A program made the position numbers and the translations under genes. The notes beneath the pieces are model-generated. The model did not search any database. It worked only from the letters and a program-made list of their open reading frames with translations, and was not told the DNA's origin. Shown here piece after piece: positions 17,301 to 27,205 of a stretch of 64,000 nucleotides of DNA. The DNA is from DASPJR01 sp035628505. Its GTDB lineage: Bacteria > Planctomycetota > SZUA-567 > H5-PLA8. The stretch covers positions 1-64,000 of the forward strand of contig DASPJR010000003.1 in NCBI GenBank assembly GCA_035628505.1, in the 5' to 3' direction. Numbering within the stretch: the first letter of the stretch is position 1; every line of letters begins with the position of its first letter.

Positions 17301-20300
17301 CGCACGCTTCCAAAAACTTTGACGACCGTTCGCGGCGCCGACGGGGTTGACTGCTGCGGGCAGAGCGACACGGCGGCATCGAGAGTCCAGCGCAGGTCGT
17401 CTTTGCCTGCCGCGATCTGATCGATGCTGGTATCTCCGTCGAGCTGAAGCTGAAACTTCTCGATCGTAATATCGCGGAAGCCGGGTGCGGGCAGAACCCG
17501 CGCGAGGGCGGGGATCCGGCTGAGCGCCTCGCAGACTTCCCGCAGGCGCGTTTCATTGATCTTCAGCGCCGTTGGAAGGAAGTTTTTTTTCTCTGAATTG
17601 TAGACGCCGCGGTAGCGTGCCGCGAAATTGCCGAGCAGCGATGTTTTCAGCTCAAAATCCAGATCGTAGAACGCCTTGTTTTCAGTGCTCTGCCGGTAGT
17701 TGCCGTTGAGGTTAAAGAACCCTTCGGCCTGCTGTCGCGCCCAGGTCAGCTTCAGGTCAACATCACGGCGGCCGTTGCGAGGCAGAAGATCGAGCACTAG
17801 CGTTAGATTAAGCTGTTCGACATTCTCCTTTTCAAAGCCAAGGCTCGGCGAGAAAAATCCCATCGGCATTTTCGCGTCCGACGGTGCGAGCTTGCCTTCG
17901 ACGCGTACCCGCGGGCGCTCCGGATCGGAAACGTCCAGCTTCAGCGTCGTCCTGCCGTTGAGGCCGCGCAGCCCGGCGATTCCGCCCGCGAAGTTGGCTT
18001 TCTCTCCGAGCGAGAAAAGCGCTTCAACATTCTTGAGATCGACATTCGCCGAGCAGGCCGTGATTCGCGAGCCGGCCAGCTCAAAATTCACATCGCTGAG
18101 CGACACGACGCCGCTGCCGCCGAAGCCGGCCATCTTCAGCAGCGGCGACATGCGCGCCAGGCGCTCGACCGGAAGCGTGAGCGCCGCTTTGCTGACGCGC
18201 ACAATGTCATTCAGAAAATCAACACGCGCATCAGCCGAAAGTTCCATGCCCGAGCCCGTCACGCTCGTACTCACCGCCGCTTCGGCCAAACGCGCGCTTT
18301 CCGGCGCAGGGACCCAGACTGTTTTCACATTCAGTGATTGAGTCAGCTTGCCTTCGGGGCGGTCGATCAGCAGTGAGTCGACAGGCCATTTCAGAATCTC
18401 GAGATCGTGAATACTCAACCCGTTGAGCTCGACAAGCGTCTTCTTGTCGTCGACGGTGCTCTGCTGGACATCCACGTTCTCCGCGCGCAGCGTTCCTTCC
18501 AGCAGCAGATCGGAACCCAGCAGCGCGCGCACGTACTCGGCGCGCGAAATCCCAGAAAGCGGAAAATCGATCTTCAGCTTCTTCATGTTGCCAAAGAGCT
18601 GCAGCCAGACTGGCAGGGACTTGTTGGCGAGGTCCGCGTGCGAGGTAAAGGCGGCCGTGCCGGACGCGCTCGATCCGGCGTTCAGTTTAAGCGCCACGTG
18701 CGGAAGCGTCACGGCCTGCTGGCTCAGATCAATTTTCGCGTGCAGCTCGCTGATATCCGCCAGGTGCTTGCCGTCAGGCGCGAGGCGCACGCCGGTCTTC
18801 TGCGTCCCGGCGGTGTCGACGTCGGCTTTCAGCACGAACGCAGTTCGTTCGCCGGCGGGCAGGCCAAACTCGACGTTCTTGAGCTGAACCTCAGGCGTCC
18901 CATCGATCATCTTTAAAACAGGCAGCTCGGGCGCGAGGGCACGCAGCGCGTTGATGTCCAACTTGAACAGCGCCGTGCCGATTTTCAGAACACTCTTGTC
19001 GCTCTGCCATTCCGCGCCGGCCTGACGGATGCTGCACACATCGACGAGCTCAAGATTCTGCAGGTCGAGCAGCGAGACATCTTTCGAAATCGTCGCCGCT
19101 CCTTCGAAACGCAGCTCGTTGCGCGGAAGCTTCACCGACCAGCCACGGCCGGAATCCCATTGCAGATCCTGAAAACGCATCAGACCGCTGAACGGCAGTC
19201 TGCCGGACTTTTCGTCGGCAGGCCCGAACGACATGTTGTCGCTGGAGAGTACGCCTTTCAGCCTCGACGTTTGGGTGTCAAGAGTGGCGCTGAAGCTTTC
19301 CACACGAAGCGGGCTGGGAGGCTGAGAATCGGGCAGCCGTACGATGGCGTTGATCTGCTTCGAGGAGTACGCGCCGTGGCCCAGGTCGATCTGCGCCTCG
19401 CCGTGCTGGAGGTAAATACTGGCGCGATCATAGTTGACGCTCGTGCCGCTGTCTTTTTTCGGCGCGACGTTGATGTTCCATTTTCCGTCCAGCGCGCGGC
19501 GCAGATTGACCACAGGCTGCTGCACGGAGATGCGGTTAATCCGCTTATTCTTCCACAGCTCCCAGGGCTCCCACATCACATGAACTTCGCCTGCGGCGAT
19601 CGCATTTTCGCCGGCGCGCTCCGCATCGGGAACTTTCAGGCTGATGATCTCCACTTCGGTCGGCCAGTGGATCTTCACCGACTTCACACCCGAGCCGCTT
19701 CCGAACATTTTCACCAGCGCGGAGTTGACGGCCGGCTCGGCGAAAAGCGAGTTGATGTACAGGTGAAACGTGAGTGCTCCGGCCACGAGCAGGATCGCAA
19801 TGATTGAGACCACCGCGACGGCGACAATCACACGCTTGCGCCGTGACTGCGGCTGCTGCGCGTGGATGCGATTGGCGATGCGGTCGAGCATCGCCGTCGG
19901 CACGTGGCCGGGCACCATAGAAGCGGCGTCGCCGGACGATTCCATCGTTCGCAGCAGCCCTTCGGCGCCGGGCCGGCCGATGATGAATTCCGGCCCCTTG
20001 CGGCCCAGGCGGAGCACGGAGTTCTCTGAAACCTGGACCGGTTCAGCCGTCACGGGCTTGCCGTTGAGCAGCGTTCCATGCCGGCTTCCCAGATCGCGGG
20101 CGTAGAAGCGGCTGCGCTCGTAGAAGAGCTCGCAATGATGGCCGCTGACCATGCCTTCACGCTGCGAATCCAACTGGATCGTGTTGTCGGCCGCGCGCCC
20201 GAAGGTGATGCGTTCCTCGCCGAACTCGAAGTATTTTCCTTTCAGCGAGCCGCTGACGCCGGTGATGCGGACGCACTTTTTCTTGTCGGGCTCGGCGCTG

Positions 20301-20617
20301 CTTTCGAGCATGGGAAGTTCAACTGAAAGCTGCGGTCCTTTGCGTCCCAGCTGCACGACCGCGCCATGTGTCAGCAGCGCGGGAGCGTCCAGGCGGTTGC
20401 CGTCGAGGTATGTGCCGTGCTTGCTGCCCATGTCGCGAACGCACCACATATTGTCGACGTGATAAATCTGACAGTGCGTTCCGCTGACGTTTGTATCGAC
20501 GTGCGCATCGAAGGCGATCTGGTTATTGCCGGCGCGTCCGATGTTGATTTCCTGCGGCTTGAATTCAAAGCGCTGGCCGGATAGCGAGCCGCCGAAACAC
20601 GCGAGCTTAATCAGCAT
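14390..20617 (-). CDS. Giant FHA-FHA-TM-AsmA-like protein
   Basis: 2075 residues. Two FHA domains come first (about residues 20-95 and 125-205), each with the Gly-Arg, Ser-x-x-His and D-x-G-S-[RK]-H-G-T core that binds phosphothreonine (VSGTHCQI, MGSKHGTYLDG; VSGHHCEL, LGSRHGTLLNG). A linker leads to one membrane helix (about 264-286, VVSIIAILLVAGAL), so the FHA part is cytoplasmic. The remaining 1780 residues resemble AsmA/TamB/YdbH-type proteins (LDGKWNINVAP near the start, long runs of beta-strand repeats), which in diderms bridge the periplasm and move lipids. Transcribed from the perfect -10 box at 20687. Fusion of phospho-sensing FHA domains to an AsmA-like body is unusual. The AsmA call rests on general pattern, not alignment. 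Confidence 0.75.
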   Translation of the reverse strand: MLIKLACFGGSLSGQRFEFKPQEINIGRAGNNQIAFDAHVDTNVSGTHCQIYHVDNMWCVRDMGSKHGTYLDGNRLDAPALLTHGAVVQLGRKGPQLSVELPMLESSAEPDKKKCVRITGVSGSLKGKYFEFGEERITFGRAADNTIQLDSQREGMVSGHHCELFYERSRFYARDLGSRHGTLLNGKPVTAEPVQVSENSVLRLGRKGPEFIIGRPGAEGLLRTMESSGDAASMVPGHVPTAMLDRIANRIHAQQPQSRRKRVIVAVAVVSIIAILLVAGALTFHLYINSLFAEPAVNSALVKMFGSGSGVKSVKIHWPTEVEIISLKVPDAERAGENAIAAGEVHVMWEPWELWKNKRINRISVQQPVVNLRRALDGKWNINVAPKKDSGTSVNYDRASIYLQHGEAQIDLGHGAYSSKQINAIVRLPDSQPPSPLRVESFSATLDTQTSRLKGVLSSDNMSFGPADEKSGRLPFSGLMRFQDLQWDSGRGWSVKLPRNELRFEGAATISKDVSLLDLQNLELVDVCSIRQAGAEWQSDKSVLKIGTALFKLDINALRALAPELPVLKMIDGTPEVQLKNVEFGLPAGERTAFVLKADVDTAGTQKTGVRLAPDGKHLADISELHAKIDLSQQAVTLPHVALKLNAGSSASGTAAFTSHADLANKSLPVWLQLFGNMKKLKIDFPLSGISRAEYVRALLGSDLLLEGTLRAENVDVQQSTVDDKKTLVELNGLSIHDLEILKWPVDSLLIDRPEGKLTQSLNVKTVWVPAPESARLAEAAVSTSVTGSGMELSADARVDFLNDIVRVSKAALTLPVERLARMSPLLKMAGFGGSGVVSLSDVNFELAGSRITACSANVDLKNVEALFSLGEKANFAGGIAGLRGLNGRTTLKLDVSDPERPRVRVEGKLAPSDAKMPMGFFSPSLGFEKENVEQLNLTLVLDLLPRNGRRDVDLKLTWARQQAEGFFNLNGNYRQSTENKAFYDLDFELKTSLLGNFAARYRGVYNSEKKNFLPTALKINETRLREVCEALSRIPALARVLPAPGFRDITIEKFQLQLDGDTSIDQIAAGKDDLRWTLDAAVSLCPQQSTPSAPRTVVKVFGSVRQERAPPAWLIEDFTCTLQGGTALDALGWQARLARDFAQDIKLQGRVRILEKPLLEIQIPAPLVLQVPELIVRSSSSTESCTVPSSVFRLSAARLQELEQGGVRLQIAAPDLLIGDWLRLSGKNLIFDPSAPAGGEKIQCALDTLSISDLKRARDFLSSATAQVPALRAMRQWLQNIIVSGSFNLTPLPEMELLSFKNDALRLNGRAVVSSLSLRQDDIEIATAPEIRADVALTMSGNDGLSGKLASTIAFSSGANFLSRIELPKTQASPAIEVSGGLIMRGGALSIDEASPLALQLPKLNVRSTGEAAAFALPLLHLVAPRGRFELIANGGRRTLRATGGSFTLVGDDLKKSQFVEASAAELSITADGAALDAVEASGVSLAVPDLAALYQSFVIPLMHLPAAQQPSISGRLALNEADITYQAKTGAWAFKTLVQPLGVGAAVSGNMSATVRGIGGTIPLALYKGQWPEKWDWNRGGELKIGSAQLEYKRSNAEPLKASVSESALKMNFKPNQFSLQSALAVNIPGGQLRLNSFEMGNPLAPLSDIRFGVNLNLGLDEFRRELGIDLKNTWLDFSRDKPVLELDLARCRLSRTDSCWRIDIGDAEPQGAQRLNFSIAPSASRDTPAFSIRSIVLKNVQAPHALAPDSVWSAERLELGAINFGNFGVLVDKLGEIDLQLGFLLENVKTRGGTLPEIFHQFESFRMELKTPAARNAKPFYNVKLTDALKQHMIKTLELSGIAAMVINSQKAYEFHQIGAVVKLKNNVLVGLKTAYDEKNSKYVVLQGIGKLDPSDPWGSEDMICYWPEFVNKIETRAVDIFRFSELISKKLAKESEEQKKLGVLGETLDGRLDVVDPSAAQNEALSTLIKKTNAVREGAYRVALDDYYKVPDGTADAEAFRNSRLALIREKAGRLSRNEVLQQSAMSGCWVQHPLTKKWIKAGELKNEYSELYKNELKAEIRAGRVPGNAQ

Positions 20618-20686
20618 GGTGCACCCGCGTCATCAAGGCAGCCCCGGCGTTATTCAGCAGTCAGAAATACGATAAATTGAGGAGAG

Positions 20687-20713
20687 ATTATACAAAGCTG
20701 CAGAGGTGCGCAA
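20687..20713 (-). promoter_or_regulatory. Promoter for the FHA-AsmA gene
   Basis: On the minus strand a perfect TATAAT (20687-20692) is preceded by TTGCGC (20708-20713) with a 15-base spacer, short of the ideal 17. It lies 70 bases before the ATG at 20617. The rest of the gap 20714-21060 holds no RNA gene or repeat that I can see. Confidence 0.45.
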
Positions 20714-21060
20714 CGTGCTTCTTATTGTGCCGCAGAGCTTTCATCGTCCTTTAGCACCTGAACAGCGATCCTCGTACTGCGCAGTTGAGGCCAGCCTGAG
20801 CTGCCCGACAGTCCGCCAAAGCTGCTGGACGTTTTGTCTGGCTGCCGCTCGCACGATAAACGGGTGAGAACGACGCCTCAGGCCACATTTCTCGCCGATA
20901 CTTTTGGCGCAATGCCTATTTTAAGCTCGTTCACATTCATGACTTAAGGACGTATCAACGCGATCCGGCAGAGCTTGCCGCAGCTGATTTTGACCGCTGG
21001 CCAAAGGTTTGATTCTGTTCATCGTGTCCAAGGATCACTTCAGACAAAGGAGACACGGAA

Positions 21061-21441
21061 ATGGCCAGAATCCTCAGCCTCGGAAGTTCAGCAGACGAAT
21101 TGGAGCCGCACCTGGTCGCACTGACCACGTTCGAACAGCAGGTTTGGCATTACGCCGATCCGCTCGAGGCACTGAAAGTGGCGCTCGACCACCGCTTCCA
21201 CCTGATCGTCATCGATCATGAATACGTAAAAGATTCGGCGCAGACCCAGGCGCTTTTTCGCTGCTTGCTGCCCAAGACCCCCATCCTGGTGCTCACGCCA
21301 TTCGGCGCGCCGCGCAACCGCAAGAACTTCGGCGGCGATTACCTGATGAGCAAAGACGATCGCATCTCCGATTTCATGTCGCTCGTTGAGAGCCTCACCA
21401 ATCGGGCGGCCAACCTGAGCAGCCTGCTGGCAGCCGTGTGA
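21061..21441 (+). CDS. Degenerate receiver-like protein
   Basis: 126 residues, ATG preceded by AAGGAG at a good distance. The fold pattern is that of a response-regulator receiver: the central Asp is present (LIVIDHEY), the conserved Thr is in ILVLTPFG and the Lys in YLMSKDD, but the acidic pair after the first strand, needed for magnesium, is missing (ILSLGSSAD). It may therefore not be phosphorylated normally. It is followed after 63 bases by the kinase-receiver fusion and probably shares its transcript. The receiver assignment is by pattern and moderately sure. Confidence 0.65.
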   Translation: MARILSLGSSADELEPHLVALTTFEQQVWHYADPLEALKVALDHRFHLIVIDHEYVKDSAQTQALFRCLLPKTPILVLTPFGAPRNRKNFGGDYLMSKDDRISDFMSLVESLTNRAANLSSLLAAV

Positions 21442-21504
21442 AGGTTCGACCGCTTTTTTGATCAACGCTGAAGCACGCGGCGCCCGGGGACAGGGAAAAC
21501 AGCC

Positions 21505-22902
21505 ATGCTGACCGATGAATGCGAACTCGACCTTTCTCCTCCGCCGCCCGCCGGCCGCGCGAACCTTCCCCGCATCGACGGCATTGTGCTGACTCATCTG
21601 CTGGGGCAGGGCGGAATGGGGATGGTGTACAAGGGCTTTCATCTGCGGCTCTCAATCCCAGTAGCCGTCAAATTCCTCAGGAACGCTCTTCACACCGCCA
21701 CTCTCGTCCAGGAAGCCCAACTCGCTGCGACGATCAACCATCTTAACGTGGTTCGTGTCTACGACGTGCACCGTGAAAACGATCTGGCGTACACGGTTCA
21801 GGAATATGTCCAGGGTTCTTCCCTCTTCTGCCTGATTGAACAGAACGTCAGGCAATCCCGTTTTCTTCCCGAGCAGCGCCTGCTTGAGATCGCAGCCGAT
21901 ATCGCGCGCGGACTGGCGGCGATTCACGCCGCGGGCATCGTTCATCTGGACATCAAGCCTGAAAACGTGCTGCTGGACGAGCGGACCGGCACGGCAAAAA
22001 TCGCCGATCTCGGACTGGCGCGGCGGATGCAAAAAAGCGCTCATGCAACAGTCTCTGAAAACAGCGGCGATGTTCTTGGCACTCCGGGCTTCATGAGTCC
22101 AGAACAAATGATGGGTTCTCCGGCCGGAGCGGCTGCGGATGTGTACGCGCTGGGGGCGCTGCTGTACGAACTGGCGGTGAACCGAACGCCCTTCAATATG
22201 ACCAGCAGCCTCGCGCAGCTCTATATCGAGCAGAACAACGGGCGCTATACCAGTCCCCGAAAGTATCGGAGCGATCTGAGCAGCGGGAGCTTAAACATCA
22301 TCAGCCGCTGTCTATGCCCCGATCCCGCGCAGCGCTTTGCCGATGGCGCCGAACTGCTCGCTCACATCCAGCAGGCCCTGGCTGCGCTGCAGGATACGTC
22401 CCCGCGCAGCGGCCAGCACGTAGAAAGCAGACAAGGCGCGCGTGTGGTCTGCATGAGTCACGACCCGAACATCCGCGAATTCCTCTCGGACGTGCTGGGC
22501 GACGCCGGACATTCAGTTGCCTGCCTGGCCACCAGCCGTGAAGCGCTGATGCACCTGGCCGCACATGGCTGCGACGTGATCCTGCTGGACGTGGACATGC
22601 AAGGTGGCGACGGCATCAAAGTGTTCCGTTTGATCCGCACGCTGCCGGGGCGGAGCGATACGCCGGTGGTATTCATCACCGGCAACAGCGACTCGACAGC
22701 CATTGAAACCGCGCGGAAACTCGGCGCCGCCGATTATCTGCTCAAACCGCTCGGCGCCGGCGACCTCCTGGCGCGCGTGGATTGTCTCTGGCGTCTGTGC
22801 CGCGTCGAGCAGGAGCGGCAGGCGCTTGAAGCGCAATGCAAAAAGATGAGCGCGCGTTATAGTGCATTTCGCGCACAGCCCGTGAAAGGAGTCGAGCCAT
22901 GA
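21505..22902 (+). CDS. Ser/Thr kinase fused to a response-regulator receiver domain
   Basis: 465 residues. The Hanks kinase domain occupies about residues 30-300: GQGGMGMVYKG (P-loop), VAVKFL (Lys), IVHLDIKPENVLL with HRD changed to HLD, ADLGLA with DFG changed to DLG, then GTPGFMSPEQ. The C-terminal receiver (about 310-435) has the phospho-acceptor Asp in ILLDVDM, Thr in VFITGNS and Lys in LLKPL; the acidic pair reads HD. No membrane segment. The catalytic Asp and magnesium Asp of the kinase are kept, so activity is plausible. It overlaps the next gene by ATGA, so the two are coupled. The fusion suggests that phosphorelay input controls the kinase, or that the kinase acts in a two-component circuit. 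Confidence 0.92.
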   Translation: MLTDECELDLSPPPPAGRANLPRIDGIVLTHLLGQGGMGMVYKGFHLRLSIPVAVKFLRNALHTATLVQEAQLAATINHLNVVRVYDVHRENDLAYTVQEYVQGSSLFCLIEQNVRQSRFLPEQRLLEIAADIARGLAAIHAAGIVHLDIKPENVLLDERTGTAKIADLGLARRMQKSAHATVSENSGDVLGTPGFMSPEQMMGSPAGAAADVYALGALLYELAVNRTPFNMTSSLAQLYIEQNNGRYTSPRKYRSDLSSGSLNIISRCLCPDPAQRFADGAELLAHIQQALAALQDTSPRSGQHVESRQGARVVCMSHDPNIREFLSDVLGDAGHSVACLATSREALMHLAAHGCDVILLDVDMQGGDGIKVFRLIRTLPGRSDTPVVFITGNSDSTAIETARKLGAADYLLKPLGAGDLLARVDCLWRLCRVEQERQALEAQCKKMSARYSAFRAQPVKGVEP

Positions 22903-23342
22903 CTGCAAAAACCGGCACGAAACGCATCCTGGTGGCCGACGACGACCCGCAGCTCTGCCAGCTGATTCACGATTTTCTTGAGACGCAGGGCGTCGAGACA
23001 ACGCTTGCGTCCGATGGTGAAGAGGCCGTCAAAGCCGCGAACGGTTCGGTATTCAATCTGTGCATCATGGACTACGACATGCCGCGCATGAATGGGATTG
23101 CCGCGTGCGAGCAGCTTCGCAGCATGCCGCACACTGCCACTCTGCCCGTGCTTTTCCTCACTGCGATGGACGACACGAAATCGGTCGATCAGGCCTTCAG
23201 CGCCGGCGCCACGGATTTCCTGGTCAAGCCAGTGAACCTGAAGCTGCTCTGGAACCGCATCTCCCTGCTCATGCGCCTCAGCGAGCTCGACGGCGAGACC
23301 CAGCGGCTGAAGTCGGCGATTGCTGTGCTGCCGCCGGCGTAA
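22899..23342 (+). CDS. Stand-alone response-regulator receiver protein
   Basis: 147 residues, start overlapping the previous stop. A canonical receiver: ADDD acidic cluster, MDYDMP phospho-acceptor Asp, FLTAMDD Thr and FLVKPVN Lys. No output domain is attached, only a short tail, so it would act like CheY or Spo0F through protein contact. Translational coupling to the kinase-receiver fusion suggests both sit in one relay. No histidine kinase is encoded in the window. The 347-base gap after it carries only the promoter of the lipoprotein gene. Confidence 0.92.
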   Translation: MTAKTGTKRILVADDDPQLCQLIHDFLETQGVETTLASDGEEAVKAANGSVFNLCIMDYDMPRMNGIAACEQLRSMPHTATLPVLFLTAMDDTKSVDQAFSAGATDFLVKPVNLKLLWNRISLLMRLSELDGETQRLKSAIAVLPPA

Positions 23343-23593
23343 GTTGGAGGTAGTGGCAGGCTGATCGGGGCCAGGAGCAGCAGATACATCGCGCCCCTCA
23401 TACTACTAAGACGATTAGCATCCTCGATTTGTCGGGAATTTCTTAAAAAAAACATCTGTCATCAGCACAACTGACGACTTAGAAAAGGTTTGCAACTTTA
23501 ACATCGGTCCTAAAACTTTCCAAACCGAGCTCGGCAGTCATGTTCTTCGGGCTCCGACGTCAGGTCGTGCAGAGAACTTTGTGCATTTTTTGT

Positions 23594-23622
23594 TTGGCAA
23601 CGGCTGAGCCCGCAGGTATAGT
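23594..23622 (+). promoter_or_regulatory. Sigma-70-type promoter of the small lipoprotein gene
   Basis: TTGGCA (23594-23599), a 17-base spacer and TATAGT (23617-23622), each one mismatch from consensus. The leader is about 60 bases, ending in AAGGAGAGAGG before the ATG at 23690. Confidence 0.65.
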
Positions 23623-23689
23623 TTAGAGGTCTGGGATTATCAACTCCCGGTCATGGAGACTATCAAGTCTAAGGAGAGAGGAGCCAGCC

Positions 23690-23986
23690 ATGGTTCGAAA
23701 ACTGACCACCGCATTGATGGGATTATCACTGCTTGCACTCGTCGGCCTGACGGGCTGCAAGAACAGCAGCGATTCGGATGTGTCGTACCACGATATCGGC
23801 GATGTCCGCGTCTTCGACGAGCCGAGCCGCCACGTCTCGAGAAAATCGACGTCTCACAACGTTGATGGTGTTCCCGCGCCGCAGCCGATCGCGAAGAACT
23901 CCGGCAAAGCTGTGACCTCGCGCATTACGCCGACCCGCGCCGCCAATCGCGCGCATGTCAACATTGGCGATATGCCGCTCGACTAA
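23690..23986 (+). CDS. Small lipoprotein
   Basis: 98 residues, preceded by AAGGAGAGAGG. The leader MVRKLTTALMGLSLLALVGLTGC ends in a lipobox (LTGC), so the mature protein of about 75 residues should be lipid-anchored from Cys23. The mature part is polar, His- and Arg-rich and without a recognised domain. With its own strong promoter upstream and a terminator directly downstream, it is a single-gene unit and likely well expressed. Function unknown; reality of the gene is well supported by these signals. Confidence 0.85.
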   Translation: MVRKLTTALMGLSLLALVGLTGCKNSSDSDVSYHDIGDVRVFDEPSRHVSRKSTSHNVDGVPAPQPIAKNSGKAVTSRITPTRAANRAHVNIGDMPLD

Positions 23987-24011
23987 TTCGCCTCGGCTCA
24001 AACGCTTCAGC

Positions 24012-24041
24012 AAAAAAGCCGCGTATCAGCGCGGCTTTTTT
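24012..24041. terminator. Bidirectional rho-independent terminator
   Basis: AAAAAAGCCGCG, loop TATCAG, CGCGGCTTTTTT: a perfect stem with A-run and T-run, so it works on both strands. It lies between the convergent genes ending at 23986 and 24098. Confidence 0.9.
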
Positions 24042-24097
24042 CGTTTGTTCTTTTCGTCCTGGCAGCGCCGGAATACTCACGCCGTTTGAAAATCGGG

Positions 24098-24571
24098 TTA
24101 TCTTTCGCCGGTCTTGCGGCGGTTCAAATAGCAGGTGCGGCAGTACACCGGACGCGTCGCATCCGGCTTAAACGGTACCGTCGTCTCGACACCGCAGGAA
24201 CTGCATTGAACCTTGAACTGTTCTTTTCCTTGCGCGCTCGCGCCTGCGCCGCCCTGTGTCTGGCTGGCGCCGGAAGATGGACGGCGAGACGGCGCAGCGG
24301 TATTTCCGTAATCGCCACGGTCACGGTCCCATCCGCCTCCTCCACCGCCGCCGTAGCCCCCGCCCCCGCCGCCTCCACCGTAGCCGCCGCCATAGCCACC
24401 ACCGCCGCCGCCCGTCGCTGCAGATCCACTTTTACGTTTGTCGCGGCAGGCCTTGCAACGCCGCGGTGCCTGATAACCGCGTTCCTGGTAGAAGGCCTGG
24501 TCGCGTGCGGAGAAACTGAACTGCGCGCCACAATCGACGCAAGTGAGGAGTTTATCTTGGGTGTCTGACAT
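24098..24571 (-). CDS. Zinc-ribbon and CxxC-x17-CxxC protein with Gly-Tyr linker
   Basis: 157 residues, AAGGAAA before the ATG and a TATATTAT-like -10 further up. The N-terminus is a zinc-ribbon (LLTCVDCGAQF ... RRCKACRDKR, residues 8-48). A very Gly/Tyr-rich linker (about 55-90) is followed by a basic stretch and a C-terminal module CSSC-x17-CRTC containing FKPDATRPVYC. The same C-terminal module (CxxC-x17-CxxC family) ends the DEAD-box helicase 200 bases away. The Gly-Tyr linker resembles those of RNA-binding proteins. I infer a nucleic-acid-binding role, perhaps with the helicase; not demonstrated. Confidence 0.85.
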   Translation of the reverse strand: MSDTQDKLLTCVDCGAQFSFSARDQAFYQERGYQAPRRCKACRDKRKSGSAATGGGGGGYGGGYGGGGGGGGYGGGGGGGWDRDRGDYGNTAAPSRRPSSGASQTQGGAGASAQGKEQFKVQCSSCGVETTVPFKPDATRPVYCRTCYLNRRKTGER

Positions 24572-24768
24572 GGCCGTTTCCTTCGATAATATACCTTCGG
24601 CGGCGTGGGCCTCGTGAGGGTTGAATAGATTGTGGCACTAAAAGGCGCGCAAATGCAATCTAAAAATAGCAAATTTGAGACAGCAGCGCTGACGGCCGCC
24701 AATCGGCAATACGCCGCCGGCTGCCCGGTTCACCAGTATAAGTGATCGGCCACGCATCCGGCCCGAAG

Positions 24769-26478
<1,710 letters not shown>

Positions 26479-26491
26479 AGGAACGTCTTGT

Positions 26492-26935
26492 TTAATCACC
26501 TTTCTGTTTCAGCATTTTAACGAGAAGGCGGAGCATGTCTGTTTCGGTCACGATGCCCAGCACCTTCTTCGTATCGGTATCGACGACCGGCAGGGCGCCG
26601 ATCTTCCGTTCGCTCATGATGGTCGCGGCATTGGCCAGCGGCATCTCCGGCGTGGCGGTGAGCACGTTGGTCACCATCACCGTCTTGATCTTCGTCAGCG
26701 CCGGAAGGAAATAGCCTTTGGGCGCGCCGCCCGGACCTTCTTCCGATTCCTTCATCGACAGGCGCAGATCGCGGTCGCTGATCAGTCCGACCATGCGATA
26801 GTCGTCGTCCACAACCGGCAGGTGGCGAATGCGCTGGTTGCGCATGATCAACAGCGCGCGGTCGAGCCCGGCTTCGGCGGAGATAGAGACCACCGGGGTG
26901 CGCATCAGATCTTTGACGGTCAGATTATTTGCCAC
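26492..26935 (-). CDS. CBS-domain pair protein
   Basis: 147 residues, starting at a GTG with AAGGAG 6 bases upstream. Two CBS domains fill the protein (about 8-65 and 85-142), with VGLISDRDLR and LGIVTETDMLR as the typical end strands. Such stand-alone pairs bind adenosine nucleotides and act as energy sensors. There is no effector domain. The stop overlaps the possible GTG of the helicase gene, suggesting coupled expression; a link between nucleotide sensing and the helicase is only inference. Confidence 0.93.
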   Translation of the reverse strand: MANNLTVKDLMRTPVVSISAEAGLDRALLIMRNQRIRHLPVVDDDYRMVGLISDRDLRLSMKESEEGPGGAPKGYFLPALTKIKTVMVTNVLTATPEMPLANAATIMSERKIGALPVVDTDTKKVLGIVTETDMLRLLVKMLKQKGD

Positions 26936-27146
26936 ACCATTCTCCTTAAGGCACGGCGCCGGCGACTGTTTGCCGGCAAGAGGCGGTCAGGGAGGACTAT
27001 ACCCCCTCCCCACCGCCGGGTCGATTGCAGATTAGCGGGAGTTTTGCGCTGCTGAACGAAAACGCGTTCCCGCAAAACGCGCCGGTGGCTGTTTCAAAGT
27101 TATACTGAAGACAAATCGATTGAGAACGGTGATTCCCGTCCGCGAG

Positions 27147-27177
27147 CCCCCTTTCCCGGAACAAAGGGGAAAGGGGG
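27147..27177. repeat. CCCCCTTTCCC/GGGAAAGGGGG hairpin
   Basis: An inverted repeat CCCCCTTTCCC / GGGAAAGGGGG in the gap (26936-27205) downstream of the hydrolase gene. It may act as a 3' hairpin of that transcript or be a relative of the family B palindromes. Nothing else is visible in this gap. Confidence 0.45.
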
Positions 27178-27205
27178 AAGCGATCAGGCAGCGTGCGGAG
27201 TCTGC

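Noticed and set aside
20618..21060. RNA gene in a 440-base gap
   Set aside because: No tRNA-like cloverleaf, no rRNA and no terminator; only the minus-strand promoter is supported.
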